Shown here: positions 47,862 to 59,350 of the stretch, one piece after another
Position numbering within the stretch: position 1 is the first letter of the stretch
Layout: the number at the start of each line of letters is the position of its first letter
Source of the DNA: Rhypophila decipiens
Lineage: Eukaryota > Ascomycota > Sordariomycetes > Sordariales > Naviculisporaceae
Length of the DNA stretch: 64,000 bases
Assembly (NCBI GenBank): GCA_033297075.1
Contig: MU858070.1
Coordinates: 186,001 to 250,000 of the forward strand
Direction: 5' to 3'
Translations under genes and position numbers: made by a program
Notes under the pieces: model-generated
Seen by the model: the letters and a program-made list of their open reading frames with translations, nothing else
Database searches by the model: none
What the model was told of the DNA's origin: nothing

Positions 47862-49362
47862 CTAATACCCCCAAATCAACCTCCTCCCCCAGAAATAAAC
47901 ATGCACACAAGCCCAAATAAGAGGATGCCAAACCCAATGCGCGTCCTTCATGGCGTGCAAGCTTGTCGTCGTGGCAATCACACTACCAGGGGATCCCTCG
48001 GTGAACATCCACAATTGCTTCAAATCGTCCGTCAGTCTTGCTATTTTCTCTGCGCGCGGCCACATTTCGTTTTCGTAGTCTGTTACTGCTTTGTCGAGGA
48101 GTCCTCTTGTCACAATCTTTTCCTCTTCTTCGTCTTCCGTAGTATTGTCCTGCTCTCGCTCTTGCTCTTGCCTCAAAGCAGCGACGATATTCCGCCCCAA
48201 CACAAGAGCATCCATCAATCCCACATTCACGCCCTCCCCAGCATAAGGCGTCATCAAATGCGCAGCGTCCCCAATAAGCGTAACACCCTCTTGATGGTCC
48301 CATTTAAATCCCACCGGCAGCTGGTATAACATCGTTGGAGTACACCTGTCTGTTGCTTTCAAGATGGCCTCCTTAAGTAACGGATGCCAGTCTGCAAATG
48401 GACCACCCTTTGCTACAAGTGCTTCTCGAGTTTTATCTGGATCGTGTGGGAAATACCACGGGCAGGATTCCCAATACCTGTCTTCTTCCTCATGGCTGCT
48501 GCTGGCGGTTTGGAAGGAAGAAGGGATAGCCCACTGCGCATAAACATTAATACTCCCATCCCCCATAGTCTGCACCGAGACAAACCCCCCAGTCGAGTAC
48601 GCGAATAAATTCCCTTTATTGATAAGATCATAGACTTCCGGGGCGCTATCTTTCGCAGGCGGGGGGATGGAAAGGTCCAGCAAGGCGATTTTGCAAAATA
48701 TGGGAGATGATACTACCCCCGGGGGGGGCGAGATAACTTCTTGTCTTGGACCATGCCCCGTCTGCCCCGATAACAAGGTTATACGGCCCTACTACCTGGT
48801 CGTTGGTGAATTCTAGGGATTTTCCGGCGGTAGGAGGGGAAGAGGACGAGTTATTAAGTATTTGTTTGAGACGTTTGCTCCACCGTATTGTGCCGGTTGG
48901 TAACGAGCTGGTGATTATTCGTCGCAGGTCTGCTCTGTCGATTTCGGGACGCGCGCCAGAGACACGTTTTGCGATCTTGTTTGTTGCGCCGCCCACCCCT
49001 ATTCTTACACTTGTCGCCGAGGAAGAATCATTGGGAGAATCGTCGGGCCTTGCGCTAGGCGCAAGTTTCATGTACACTTGCAGATTCTTGTCCGTCACTT
49101 GGAGAGCGTCCCCGTCGTAGCGCGCGTGGTCGAGGAACTTGTCAAAGAGACCGGCTGCTTGGAGGGCTGCGAGGCCGGTCTTGGGGTGCAGGTCCAATGT
49201 GCCGCCTTGGGAGCGGTAGTTGGGTGAGGGTTCGGATTCGAAAATGTGGACTGTGGGCGGTGGTATATCTGCTTCGGAGGAGAGGTGGAGGAGCAGACGG
49301 GCGAGCATGCACCCTGTTGGGCCGGCGCCGATTATGGCGATTTTGGGAGGTTGGGGGGTCAT
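47862..49362 (-). CDS. FAD-dependent monooxygenase (UbiH/TetX type), interrupted by a frameshift
   Basis: The frame opens at 49362 (MTPQPPKIAIIGAGPTGCML) and shows the dinucleotide-binding GxGxxG at about residues 10-15. RADLRRIITSSLP and the DG motif VIGADGAWSKTR follow. At 48716-48728 a run of eight C and five G (minus strand) shifts the frame by one base. The downstream half continues in another frame to 47862: DGSINVYAQW, then the second FAD motif VTLIGDAAHLMTPYAGEGVN. Both halves together match the ~420-500-residue group A flavoprotein monooxygenases. A Glu/Asp-rich insertion (TEDEEEEK) lies near the C-terminus. No splice signals with a workable intron length explain the break. Either a homopolymer sequencing error or a real inactivating mutation is possible. 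The substrate is unknown; relatives hydroxylate aromatic or polyketide compounds. Confidence 0.85.
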
Positions 49363-50639
49363 TGTTATGATGCTTGGGTATGTTACTTTTAGGGATATAT
49401 GAAGTGTAAGATAGATGGCTTGTAATTAGCCCCTGCCAAGGATCGAGATGGATGAAAAGGATTTGACGACCAACTTCACGATCGTGGTATTGGGACAGGT
49501 GCACTAAGTGAGCTTATATCCTTTAAATTTTCTATATATATTCCAAGTTCTTTGATTGAATACTGCTGGTTTACAGGCTTCGAGCCACTCAAGAGCGGAC
49601 TTTGTTGTGCCGTTTGCGTATTATCCCGTATAGCTCGGCCGGGACGGACTGAAAGCGAGAACGATAACGAGGGCCGACAATGACGGGAATGGCAATCGGT
49701 GCCGCCGGCCAGAGAGCTGCCGGGCTGACCGTCTGCTGTAAGTATGTCACTATACAGAGTTCCTGTAAGCTGGCATTGGTGGGATCACGGTTGCCCCTTG
49801 AAGCTGACAAGACCCTTCTTGCATGCATACACTTACCTAACTGCAGCTTGGCCCGTTGGCAGCAAAGTTGCACTGGCTACGCTCTCTCCTTTTCCAGAGC
49901 ATTGCAAGAAGTCGTCACGTTATCAAAAAATAGAAAAGCCCAAAAAAAATATTTGACACCATGATGATTCGAACTCACGACTCCGAGTAGAGGAGACAAG
50001 TCCGGACGCCGTCCAAAGCAAGCCTAATGGACAGCACGAGAAGTGAAACGATTGCCAATTGCGCCAAGTGAGCTTTGTGCTGGTGTTGAAATTCATCGCT
50101 TTCAGATGAGCTCATAACCCCGCGTGCTGTGATCCCAAGCCTGTCCAGCGACGGGACCTCTCAGCCCATCGGATTTGAGCATTGGTCGAACATGAGAGGT
50201 CATATCCGTATCACTGTGTGCGTAGACCTCGTGGCGGAGTCAACCGTGTACTGCGTGGGCATTCTTTTGGCATAGACGTGGAACCTGAAGTATGAGCACC
50301 CAGACAAGAAACGATGGAATAAAGCAATGTTACAGCAGAGAGAACAATGTATAATACGGCCCAGAAAGGGGTTGATTAAAGGGGAAGAAGATATTGTCCC
50401 GGCTTCTGAACAAAAATAGCGACAAGATGAAGAATTATCTGAATTATGTCCCACGAAGATTACAATTCCCATACTTGCTCTCACCCAAAACACCCATTAC
50501 AGAACATCTGAACTTTTCCCTTCTTTTCTCTTCCTCTCTTTTCTCCCCGCTTCAGTTGAGACATCTAGCCCTCGGCAACCCATCCATCGAACATGCAGCA
50601 TTCCAGTCGAGCCCCTCTCCAAGACACTCTTACTCAGAA
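49363..50639. other. Intergenic region with a tRNA-like relic
   Basis: About 1.3 kb with the monooxygenase promoter (left) and the 3' flank of the GPI-protein gene (right). On the minus strand, around 49957-50035, a stretch resembles part of a tRNA: a 5-bp anticodon-type stem, then GTGAGTTCGAATC, then a T8 run. The acceptor and T stems do not pair, so no tRNA is called. Nothing else is seen. Confidence 0.5.
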
Positions 50640-51140
50640 TCAGAAAGCAAGCCCAGCGGCAATAGCAACCCCCAAAACAACAGCCCCAAACTCGGCCGAC
50701 CCCCGGGCCTTTCTCCCCGAAACAGCGCCATTCGTCCCCGTCGCCGAAGTAGTCGCCGCCGTCTTGGTAGTCTTTGTCTCGGTCGTGGTAGTAGCCTCCT
50801 CCGTAGTCGAGAACAACTCCTCCGAGGTAGTAGTCGTGTGCTTCGCTTTGGTGGTAACAGTCGAGTTATACCCCCAGCCTCCGGTGGTAGTCGTGTTATG
50901 GTAGATGGTATTTGTTGGCTTGGGGACCGTGGTCCAGCTTGTTGATGTTGTTGCGTTGCCGGCGCTGGCCCATGCTGCGCTTGTCACGGCTGCGGCGGAT
51001 GTCCAGACACCCCCGATCTCGCTGGACCAGGTGGTGTCGGCCGGCCAGGAAGAAGAGGCGGGGGCGTAGTCGGATTCTCCTTCGTGGGAGGCCACTAGCC
51101 CTGACAAGGCTGGGAGGAGGAGGAGGGTCTTGAGCTGCAT
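50640..51140 (-). CDS. Predicted GPI-anchored Ser/Thr-rich cell-surface protein (166 aa)
   Basis: An intronless frame. The signal peptide (MQLKTLLLLPALSGLVAS) covers residues 1-18. The mature protein has no cysteine, is about one third Thr/Ser, and contains several N-glycosylation sequons (NAT, NTT, NST). Thr clusters (TTTTSEELFSTTEEATTTT) suggest dense O-mannosylation. The C-terminus has the GPI pattern: small residues (SGRKARGS) before a hydrophobic tail, AVVLGVAIAAGLAF, ending at the stop. A cell-wall or plasma-membrane mannoprotein is the natural reading; no enzyme or adhesin domain is seen. The coding strand is C-rich at the 5' end and G/T-rich at the 3' end. Confidence 0.85.
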   Translation of the reverse strand: MQLKTLLLLPALSGLVASHEGESDYAPASSSWPADTTWSSEIGGVWTSAAAVTSAAWASAGNATTSTSWTTVPKPTNTIYHNTTTTGGWGYNSTVTTKAKHTTTTSEELFSTTEEATTTTETKTTKTAATTSATGTNGAVSGRKARGSAEFGAVVLGVAIAAGLAF

Positions 51141-53422
51141 TTTGTCTGTTCGATCTCGTTTTGAATGGAAAAGGGGTTGGGTTTGACCAAGCTTGAGCTA
51201 GCAGTTGAACGAGCGTAGACGTTGCAAAACGAGAGTAGGTGGAGATAGAGAAGAAAAGAAAGGAGGACCTTCTCCCTTTGCCCTCCAACTCGAGGACATG
51301 CCGGCCCTTTTTAATAAGAAAAGGGAGAAGAGCGCTGCTCCGCGTCACCTAGGAGACCCAGCCAACGAGAAGTGTCTGGTCCGAGAAAAGCAACCAGGCG
51401 AGACAAGACATTGCCGGGGTGGCGTTCTAATGTTTCTCGCCTGCATCAATTGAGTGGGCAGTGGTTGAGAAGGGCTGTTCTTCCAGCCGCAGAGGAACCC
51501 TCACACAACTGACACGCACGCAGCCAGTTCGGCTCAGCACAGCACAGCCGACCCTCATACTCTGTTTACGGAATATTCGATATGAGAGTAAAGGACTAGA
51601 AGCCTGGCTGATCGAGTGACCAGATGGCCAAGCCTGTAAGAAGCCGCCGAACAGCCGCAGTGCCTTCAGATATCCAAGAGACATACAGTAACTTGATATC
51701 TTCATTCTGCACGTTATCAATCCGTGACAGACCAGATATCCATCTGTAGGTGGGCTCCCGTTGCCGCCATCAAATTTGCGGATATCTTGTCTTTGCAAGG
51801 TCCGATAGACCGGACCTTGCAGAGACAAGGCCAGGCCAGATGGCTCCGTGTATGTCGTGTCACGTCGAGGAAATAAGAAGAAAAGATTCCGATCAAGCCA
51901 CAGCCGCACATCCCCCCATTTACTCTCCGGTCGATTGGGGATTGGACGAGATCGTCCTGGGTTCGGGAGTGCTGAGTGAAAATGGCCAAGTCTCGAGGGA
52001 AAGAGGAGATTGCTTGTTTGTGATGAGATGGGCATCATGATTAGAAGAAGAAGAAAAGAAATCCGATGTGTTTAGGCCAGTTCTCACGACCAGCAAAGAA
52101 GTCCTTCCAGAGGGAAGAAAATCGCAAGCCAGCAACAACGTGGACATGGGCGAGCACCTCACTGGTCGGTTTGCCGTCTGTCCAGGCCCTGATGGGTGTG
52201 ACAGGCCGACATGATGGTGCGTGGTGGTCAAATCTCAGCCGCCAGCACGACAACGTTAAGCCAGCTCTCTCACCTTGAACCGTTGTCATGAATATGAACC
52301 CGAATGTGTACTCACTTGATCACTTCGTATGGCAGATGTGCCCAATAGTTGACCATCACTTGCCAGTCCACACAACGGCGAGTTGTAGTAATCAACAGAC
52401 AGTGCCGCCATGATGACTCTCGTCGTCAGAAACACCACCAAGACTCAATCAGACCATGTTCTTCTTATATCTTCTTGAAACGAGCCTGGACCAAGTTTCA
52501 ACCTCTGGCAAAGGTGAACAGCCAAATTCGCTTGCACTGCTACCGCACTTCCATGTTTGAAGTCCATGTGCATCAAGCTTCTGCCGTCGGACCCTGCCAA
52601 GAAATCGATAATTACAATCTTCCGTGCGCTCGTCCGAGAACGACCCAAGAAAACCATAAGAGAATACGGATCACAGCAACTCCAGATGAAATCCAGACGT
52701 CCCAATCCCAAATCCTCGTACGGAATTCTGTGGCTCACGATTGCACTTTTGTGCATCAATATCAAATTGTTCGAGAAGCCAAGACCAATTTTTTGTAGCC
52801 AGCATGTCTCGTGGTCCAAGTTTTAGCGTGACTCTGGTTGGCCCCTGGTCCTTGCATGCACCAAAGGCCTTGGACTGAGCGCCACATGGGCCAAGTGGAT
52901 ACAAACGACGTGGACGACCAGCTGCCCGGGCAGGTGCTTTTTAGTGTTACCCATAGCACGCCTGAGGTGAAGAGCAGCGGGCAAAGAGCCATGCACAGCA
53001 GTGTTAGGTAACCCTCCGCACCGCAAGTCCCAAACCCGACCAAAGGAGCAAGAGGCGTTCGCCAACCGAGTTGGACTTGCAACACCAAGAAACAATTCCA
53101 TCTCGTGTGTATTTTGACGCCTCACCAGCTACCGCCAACTGCGATATCATTGTATCTTGTTTGACGCTCATTCCGGCATTTCCAGCATCCATCCGTCCTT
53201 TCCATCCCATCGACATCGACCTCGACTGGCCCTTTGGCTCTTGTTGGACATCCGCGCCCGATTCTACGAATTGTCTAATAATCTCGAAATCCCAACACCC
53301 CCAGCCCCATCGACGTCACGAGAGAAAAGCCGACCGACAGTGGCCGAGGCGCCGCAGCGTGCGCCCGCGCGTGAGGGCATAGGAAGAAACAGAACCAGAT
53401 CGCATCTCGCATCTCTCCCGAG
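51141..53422. other. Divergent promoter region with a strong hairpin
   Basis: These 2.3 kb lie between the leftward GPI-protein gene and the rightward bud6 gene, so both promoters are here. A 19-bp stem hairpin sits at 51786-51829. Overlapping short frames on both strands show no domain. The last 250 bp before bud6 are pyrimidine-rich, consistent with its 5' leader. Confidence 0.6.
51786..51829. repeat. 19-bp stem hairpin with 6-nt loop
   Basis: The left stem is 51786-51804 (CTTGTCTTTGCAAGGTCCG), the loop ATAGAC, and the right stem 51811-51829. Eighteen positions are Watson-Crick pairs and one is a T/G (U/G in RNA) wobble. This is far more stable than chance in this AT/GC range. It is 646 bp upstream of the GPI-protein start and 1.6 kb upstream of bud6. 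Confidence 0.85.
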
Positions 53423-56400
53423 ATGAACAACCCGAATCTACCTCGCTCGATGCAGCGTCGCTCGCCGGGAGCCGAGCCCGGCCCGCCGCCCAACATTCCA
53501 ATCCGCTCGATATCCCCGGCCGTCGGTGTTGGCACCAACCAGCCCGGCATCGCTCCTCGATCGTCAGGCCTCTCGGGGAGGTCGGCGCAAGGGCAAGGCT
53601 TTAGCAACTCGGGCAGTACGGGTGGGCGAGAGCGACGGAATAATGTGAGTAGCTGCACTGTATCTCCCCAAGGGTCTCTCCAGTTTCCGGCTGTCAGCAA
53701 CCCTGGCCCGTGTTTCTGATGCATACCACGTTCCGGCCGACAAGGTTCATGCGCCGCCTTTTCGGGCCTGCCTTTGCCTAATCCTTATTGTGCGACAAGG
53801 TGTCGTTCTTGGCTCTCACATTCTGTTTACCATTTGCGACGTCAAATCATTTACTTGAGAAACTAACATGACATTATCAACCAAGTCTGGCGGCAGCAGC
53901 AGCACGTCCAGCGTACCGCTATCACAAATCGAAAAGAGCGTCACCCACCTCCTCGTTGCGACGAAACAGCTGCTCGAAACGTTAACACAATGGTCTCGCG
54001 GCAATGCGACAGACACGCAGGTGTCCGATGTGTACGTCCGGTTGGGTTACGAGTTCAACATGGCATGTCGAGCTTTTACTGCCATCAACGTCGATACGTC
54101 AGACCTGGGAAACGTGCCCGAGCTGCTGAGGAACATCCTGGAGGCCACGCTCAGCCAGGAGGCCAGCGTCGAGAGCCTGGAGAGGTATCTGCCCAGGATA
54201 CGGGATATCATCATCAATCTGCTGCACGGCCTGAAGAGGAAGCAGCAGAAGCTCAGGCAAAAGCAGGCAAGAGACAAGGACGGGGGCGGTGATGGCGGTG
54301 CGAACGACGGCGGGCCCAACGGCCGGACGACAAGTTCCAGCACCATGGGGAGCGTGAGTTCGGGACTGACCACCATGTTGAACGATGGTATAGAAAACGG
54401 ATACAACAACAACCGGCCGGGCTCGCAAAGAGAGAACAGAAACTCCCCAACAAGGCTTCAACAACGAGATCAGTCACGAGGGTCTGCCAACTCTGAGCAG
54501 TCCAGCATCTCGAGCACGACGATGCAGAACCTGCCGGTCCTGCCGCCATACCCAGGCAGCGAGGACATGGGAATACCAACAGGGCCCTCTGCGGGTGACC
54601 TGAGCAGCCTGGACAACTTCCCACCACCCCCGCCGCCGCCCAAGGCATCGCAGCAAAGTGCCCTGGCTGCGCTGCAAAGGGGTGGTGATCTGGAGCGAAG
54701 GGCCTCTCGGAGATACTCAGCCTACCAAATATCCAAGCATCTGGGCTCGCAGGGGAACATCCCCATGATGCCGCAGACGACACCCATCCCGAATCGGGGC
54801 CGGGGCGAGATAAGAGAGTCGATGCAGGCCATGCAAGCAAGAGGCGCTAGGCATAATCGCAATGGATCCAACCAGTCGCAGACCAAGACCGAAACGTCCC
54901 CCGTGCGCGTCCCCAGCAGGGTCTCGGAGGAACCCGAGGAGGGACCAGCGGAGCTACCGGCGCTCCCAAGGAAGAACAGTTTCAATGTCGCGACGCCAGA
55001 AGAGAGGTTCCAGCCCAGCGCTACTGTCGACGGGCCCCTGTCGGATGTGCCAATTATGCCCATGAGTGAGCCGGACGAGCCGAGGAAGGAACCAGCGAAG
55101 AAGCAAGCACCAGCCGCTATCCGACCACCGACGCCTGAGAAGCAGCCTGCCTCGTTTATGCTCGAAAACTCACCTCCGCCGACGACGAAAGAGCTGACGC
55201 TGTTTTTGCAATATCGGTCCAAAGTCAAGAAATTTGTGCTGCCCGACGGCTACGACGAGCTCTCGATCGGGCGACTTCAGCTGGCTTTCATCGAAAAGTT
55301 TTCATGGAACACGCAACAGAATGGGGCCGATCTGCCAGACATTTACATCCAGGACCCCGTGTCGGGAGTGCGGCATGAGCTGGAAGATCTCTCTGATATC
55401 AAAGACCGCACCGTTTTGGTCCTCAACGTCGAGGCCCTCGACGAGGTCAAGAAACATGTGGACGAAGGCATCGGGTCTCTCAAGAAGATTGTGCAAGAGG
55501 TCAAGCAAAGCCTGGACGACCAGAATGCCGCCCTCCAGATGGTATCCGAGCGGCAACAAGAGACAGCCAAGGATGTCGCCCGCCTGGCAGCCGCTCCTCC
55601 AACCACCATCATGACGCCTCCCCCCGACTCATCTACCTCCCCGCGCTCCACCAGCACCCCGGCGCGCAACAAACACAACATTGCCCAGCTGACCGAGATC
55701 CAAAGTCTCCGCCGGGACCTTGCCGTCCTCCGACAGACCTACTCCAACTTCCAGTCCGAAGTCCAAGGCTCCATGTCGGCCCTCCGCAGCAAAGCCAACA
55801 ACGTAAAAGTGGCCGCAGCAAAGGTAAACCTCACCGATGGCGACTCTTCCTCCTCCGGCAGCTCCTACGTAATCAAAGGCCGCAAACAACTCAACACCGA
55901 CTCAGACAGACTAGTAAACAAGGTCGACGACCTCCAAGATCTCGTCGAGGACCTGCGCAAAGACGTGGTCCATCGCGGTGTCCGACCCTTACCCCGCCAA
56001 CTGGAAGCCGTAACAAAGGACATCACCACCCTGACCAAAGAACTCAAGAAAATGGAAGACTGGATGAAGAATGAAAAGCCGATTTGGACCAAAATCTGGG
56101 AGAAAGAACTCGAGGAAGTCTGCCAGGGGCGTGACGAACTTCGCCTGATGGAGGATCTGATGGTTGATTTGAGAGACGACCTCGAAAAAGCGTCCGAAAC
56201 CTTTGCGCTGGTTGAGCAAGCTACCAAGGAGCAGATGAAAGATGCTGGCGCCGGAGGCAGCGGCGGGGGAGTTAATGGCCCACCTGGTATTGTCCCCGGC
56301 AGCAGAGCTTTCAGCAAGGGGTTGAATAATCTGGGCCTAAGGGCGGCGGATCCTTCGGTGGCGAAAGAGGGTGTCTTGGGCGAGGTCAGGGCGCTCCAGC

Positions 56401-56804
56401 CGAATCATGAGAATCGGCTCGAGGCGATTGAGCGGGCGGAAAAGTTAAGGCAGAAAGAGTTGGAGAGCAGGAAGGATAATCCGTTGAAACAGGAACTGAG
56501 CAGTTTTGTTGAGGAGGGCAAGTTGAAGAAGAGTGGTGGTGTTGAGGAGGTTGAGCGGGCTAGGAAGGCCAAGGATGAGAGGATTCGGAGGGAGGTTTGG
56601 GAGCGGCAGAATGGGATTGTGCCTGCTAGCGACATGGCTGGGGGGGATCTTGATCTCGAGGTTGATGGTGCTGGGGATGAGGCTGAAGTTAATGGTGAGG
56701 GGCAAGCTGATGAAGGGGAGGATGGAACTGGGACTGGTAACGTTAATGGGGTTGACGAGTCGAAGGTTACGGCATTTTTACAGAGCCAGATTGGGGGTTC
56801 TTGA
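53423..56804 (+). CDS. bud6: Bud6/Aip3 actin- and formin-interacting polarity factor (1046 aa)
   Basis: Exon 1 is 53423-53644 and exon 2 is 53886-56804, joined by a 241-nt intron (GTGAGT donor, CCAAG acceptor, branch CTAAC just before it). The first conserved block (SQIEKSVTHLLVATKQLLET) is at about residues 87-106. A Pro-rich, disordered middle follows (PPPPPPPK near 330). The AIP3 domain starts near residue 510 (ELTLFLQYRSKVKKFVLPD, then DIYIQDPVSGVRHELEDL) and extends to about 945 as a long coiled coil (EVKKHVDEGIGSLKKIVQEV; LVNKVDDLQDLVEDLRKDV). In known fungi Bud6 binds actin monomers and stimulates formins at the hyphal tip and septum within the polarisome. Length and layout match filamentous-fungal orthologues. 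The last ~500 bases switch to G/T-rich codons. Confidence 0.95.
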
Positions 56805-56879
56805 AGTTGCCAAGCAAGCAAGCATGAGGCATGTTATGTTATAAGATACAAGGTGAGGATGAAGAAAGATTATGAGTTT

Positions 56880-56916
<37 letters not shown>

Positions 56917-57865
56917 TATTTTGGGAGGTTTGGTTTATCTTTTGAGGTTCATTTTGATTCATGTTTTTATTCCTTGAGGTTTGTATTAAGGGAGAGGTGG
57001 TGTTTATACAATTATTCATTGAGTGAATTGTTGTTTTATTTTCATGTTCAAATATCTGTCTGGTATTAAGCGTTTGCAACATTACATTGATGGCGTCGTT
57101 TTCTTTGCTCTATTACTTTTGGTATGCTTGGTGTTTTGTTTTGGCTTCCAAGGGGTCAGCACGGCTCGGTTGCTTATTTCCTGATTTCAAATCACAACCT
57201 TTCATATCAGTGGTGAGTGAGTTTGTCACCGGGACTTGCGTACTTGCTTGCGTACTTGCTTACGTATCTTCCTACCGATATATCGAACGTTATGATGGTT
57301 CTGGACGATGGATATGAGTACACTACTCATAATTATCGAGTTGAAGAGAGAGGAAGTCATGAGAGCTGCTCGCTGGTAATCCCGGTTCTTGCGCTAAGCC
57401 TTTGCAAGACGTGAACAATAGTGCTATCATTCGTGACATTCTCCCAAAGCAGGAATAGTCCGGTAGGAACAGAGTATTACTCGGTTCCGAATTCGCGTTG
57501 GAAGGCGTATGCGGGGAACGAGAACGACGGGAACGAGGATGGCTGCACCCCGGGTCACCATTCCCGGATAGACGCTGCTCATACATGACACCGAAGTAAC
57601 TTACACGAACCCCAACATGGTTACAAAAGAACCGCCGTTGTATTTGATCCCCTCCTTGCAGCATGTAGTATTTATAGCCCCTCCCCCTCATGGATGATGG
57701 TCCGGCCGTTTGGACTCCTCATCGGTCCCCTCACTTGTTCACTTGTCAAGGGGCTCACTCAGCAACACAACTCACTCGTAACCAACTCACTCATAACTCA
57801 ACTCACTCAACTCATCTTACCACAGCCAACTTGCAACTCTCAACTATTAACAACCAAACATCACA
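56805..57865. other. Intergenic region
   Basis: The bud6 3' flank with an (AGC)12 repeat (56881-56916), then T-rich DNA, then the promoter and an A/C-rich leader (57740-57865, repeated CTCACTCA-like words) of the beta-lactamase-fold gene. No gene is seen. Confidence 0.7.
56881..56916. repeat. (AGC)12 trinucleotide microsatellite
   Basis: Twelve perfect AGC units, 77 nt after the bud6 stop codon and probably in its 3' UTR. The reverse strand reads (GCT)12. It is not part of a recognised coding frame. Confidence 0.9.
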
Positions 57866-59350
57866 ATGACAGCCTCATTCTCAACCTTCGAGGCCGCCCT
57901 CGAAAAAGCCATAGCAGATGGCGTCCTCCCCGGCGCGGTAGTCGCCGCCCGTGACAAGTCGGGTATTTCTCCCACACCCCCAAGACAAGACATCTCACCC
58001 TTTCCCAGCCAAAGCCGACTAACTAACAAACTTTTCACCAGGCAAAATCTCCTACCTCAAATCCTTCGGCCAACGCTCTCTCACTCCCGGCGCCGAATCC
58101 CCAATGACGGTGGACACCATATTCCCCCTAGCCTCCATGACAAAACTCATAACCTCCGTCTGCGCAGCCCAACTAATCGACCGCGGCCTCGTCACTCCCG
58201 AAACAGAAGTCTCTTCTCACCTGCCCGTCTTAGCTTCCTTACCAATCCTGCAATCCCTCACCCCCGAAGGAACCGAATCCTCCACACCGCGCAGCAAACC
58301 CATCTTACTTCGGCATTTACTCACCCACTCCAGCGGGCTGGCCTACCCTTTCCTACACCCCCTCCTAAGCAGCCGGGCCGACGCTCTCACAGCAGCCGGG
58401 AACCCGCCGCCAGTGGGACCATCAGTAGCAGAGCGGCATTCCCACCCCCTTGTTTTCGAACCGGGCAGCTCATGGACTTATGGCAGTGGAATCGACTGGG
58501 CCGGCCATTTAGTCGAGGTCTTGACCGGCCAAGATCTCGAGTCCTACTTGCAACAACACATCCTGACCCCTCTCGGCTTGTCTGATACTCCAAAAGTCAT
58601 GACTTTTTGGCCCGAGCATTTCACCCCAGAGCAAGAAGCCCGAAAAATGCAATTTACAGTTCGCTCGCCAGAACATGACAACAAAGTTATCCCCCTTGAA
58701 GGCCCACCACCACTTTACAACCTCGACCCAAAAAGAAGCATCTACGGCGGGGAAGCAGGCTATGCCTCCATGACGGCCTACATCGAGATTCTCTACTCCC
58801 TCTTGATGGACGACCAAAAGCTTTTGAGTAGCGAGACAGCGAGTTTATTCTTCAAGCCCATGCTGGACCCCGACGCGAAAAAGGGGTTACTAGAGAACCT
58901 CAAAGATCCGTCGTGGATTGTCGGACACTTGCCGGTTACAGGCGAGTATGACCACTCTCTCGGGGGCGTTGTAGTTGATGGCCCCGCACAAACACAAGAG
59001 AGAAAGACACAGAGGAGGAAGAATGGCTTCTTGCTTTGGGGCGGCATGTTTAACCTTGCTTGGGTACGTAATCTCTCTCCCCGTCTCTACTACTACTACT
59101 TTCACTTGCTTCTTCTTCTTCTTGCGGGGTAGGGGTAGAAATGAACTGCCGTTTTAGTCGAGCGTTGGGGTTGATGAAGAGCTACATAGTAACTAACTAA
59201 CCCCGGTGTGAATGATAACAGTTCATCGACCGAGAAGCAGGCGTCACAGCCTGTTTCGCCACCTCAGTCGTTAACCCCGCCGATCCGGACATTGAGAAGC
59301 TATTTGTTGCGCTCGAGGAGACTGTCTATGCCGAGGCTGGCGTGGTATAA
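57866..59350 (+). CDS. Beta-lactamase-fold/transesterase-type protein (415 aa)
   Basis: Exons 57866-57962, 58042-59063 and 59222-59350 (1248 bases), with introns of 79 and 158 nt; branch points CTAAC precede both acceptors. PF00144-type serine hydrolase fold: the catalytic SxxK is Ser64-Met-Thr-Lys67 in FPLASMTKLIT, preceded by the family block GVLPGAVVAARD. The second catalytic tyrosine is in SWTYGSGIDWAGHLVE, equivalent to the tyrosine of LovD-like acyltransferases. The late block LLWGGMFNLAW-FIDREAGVTACFAT is joined across intron two. There is no signal peptide, so it is cytosolic. Fungal members include esterases and the transesterases of polyketide clusters, but no polyketide genes are nearby. 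The substrate is unknown. Confidence 0.92.
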
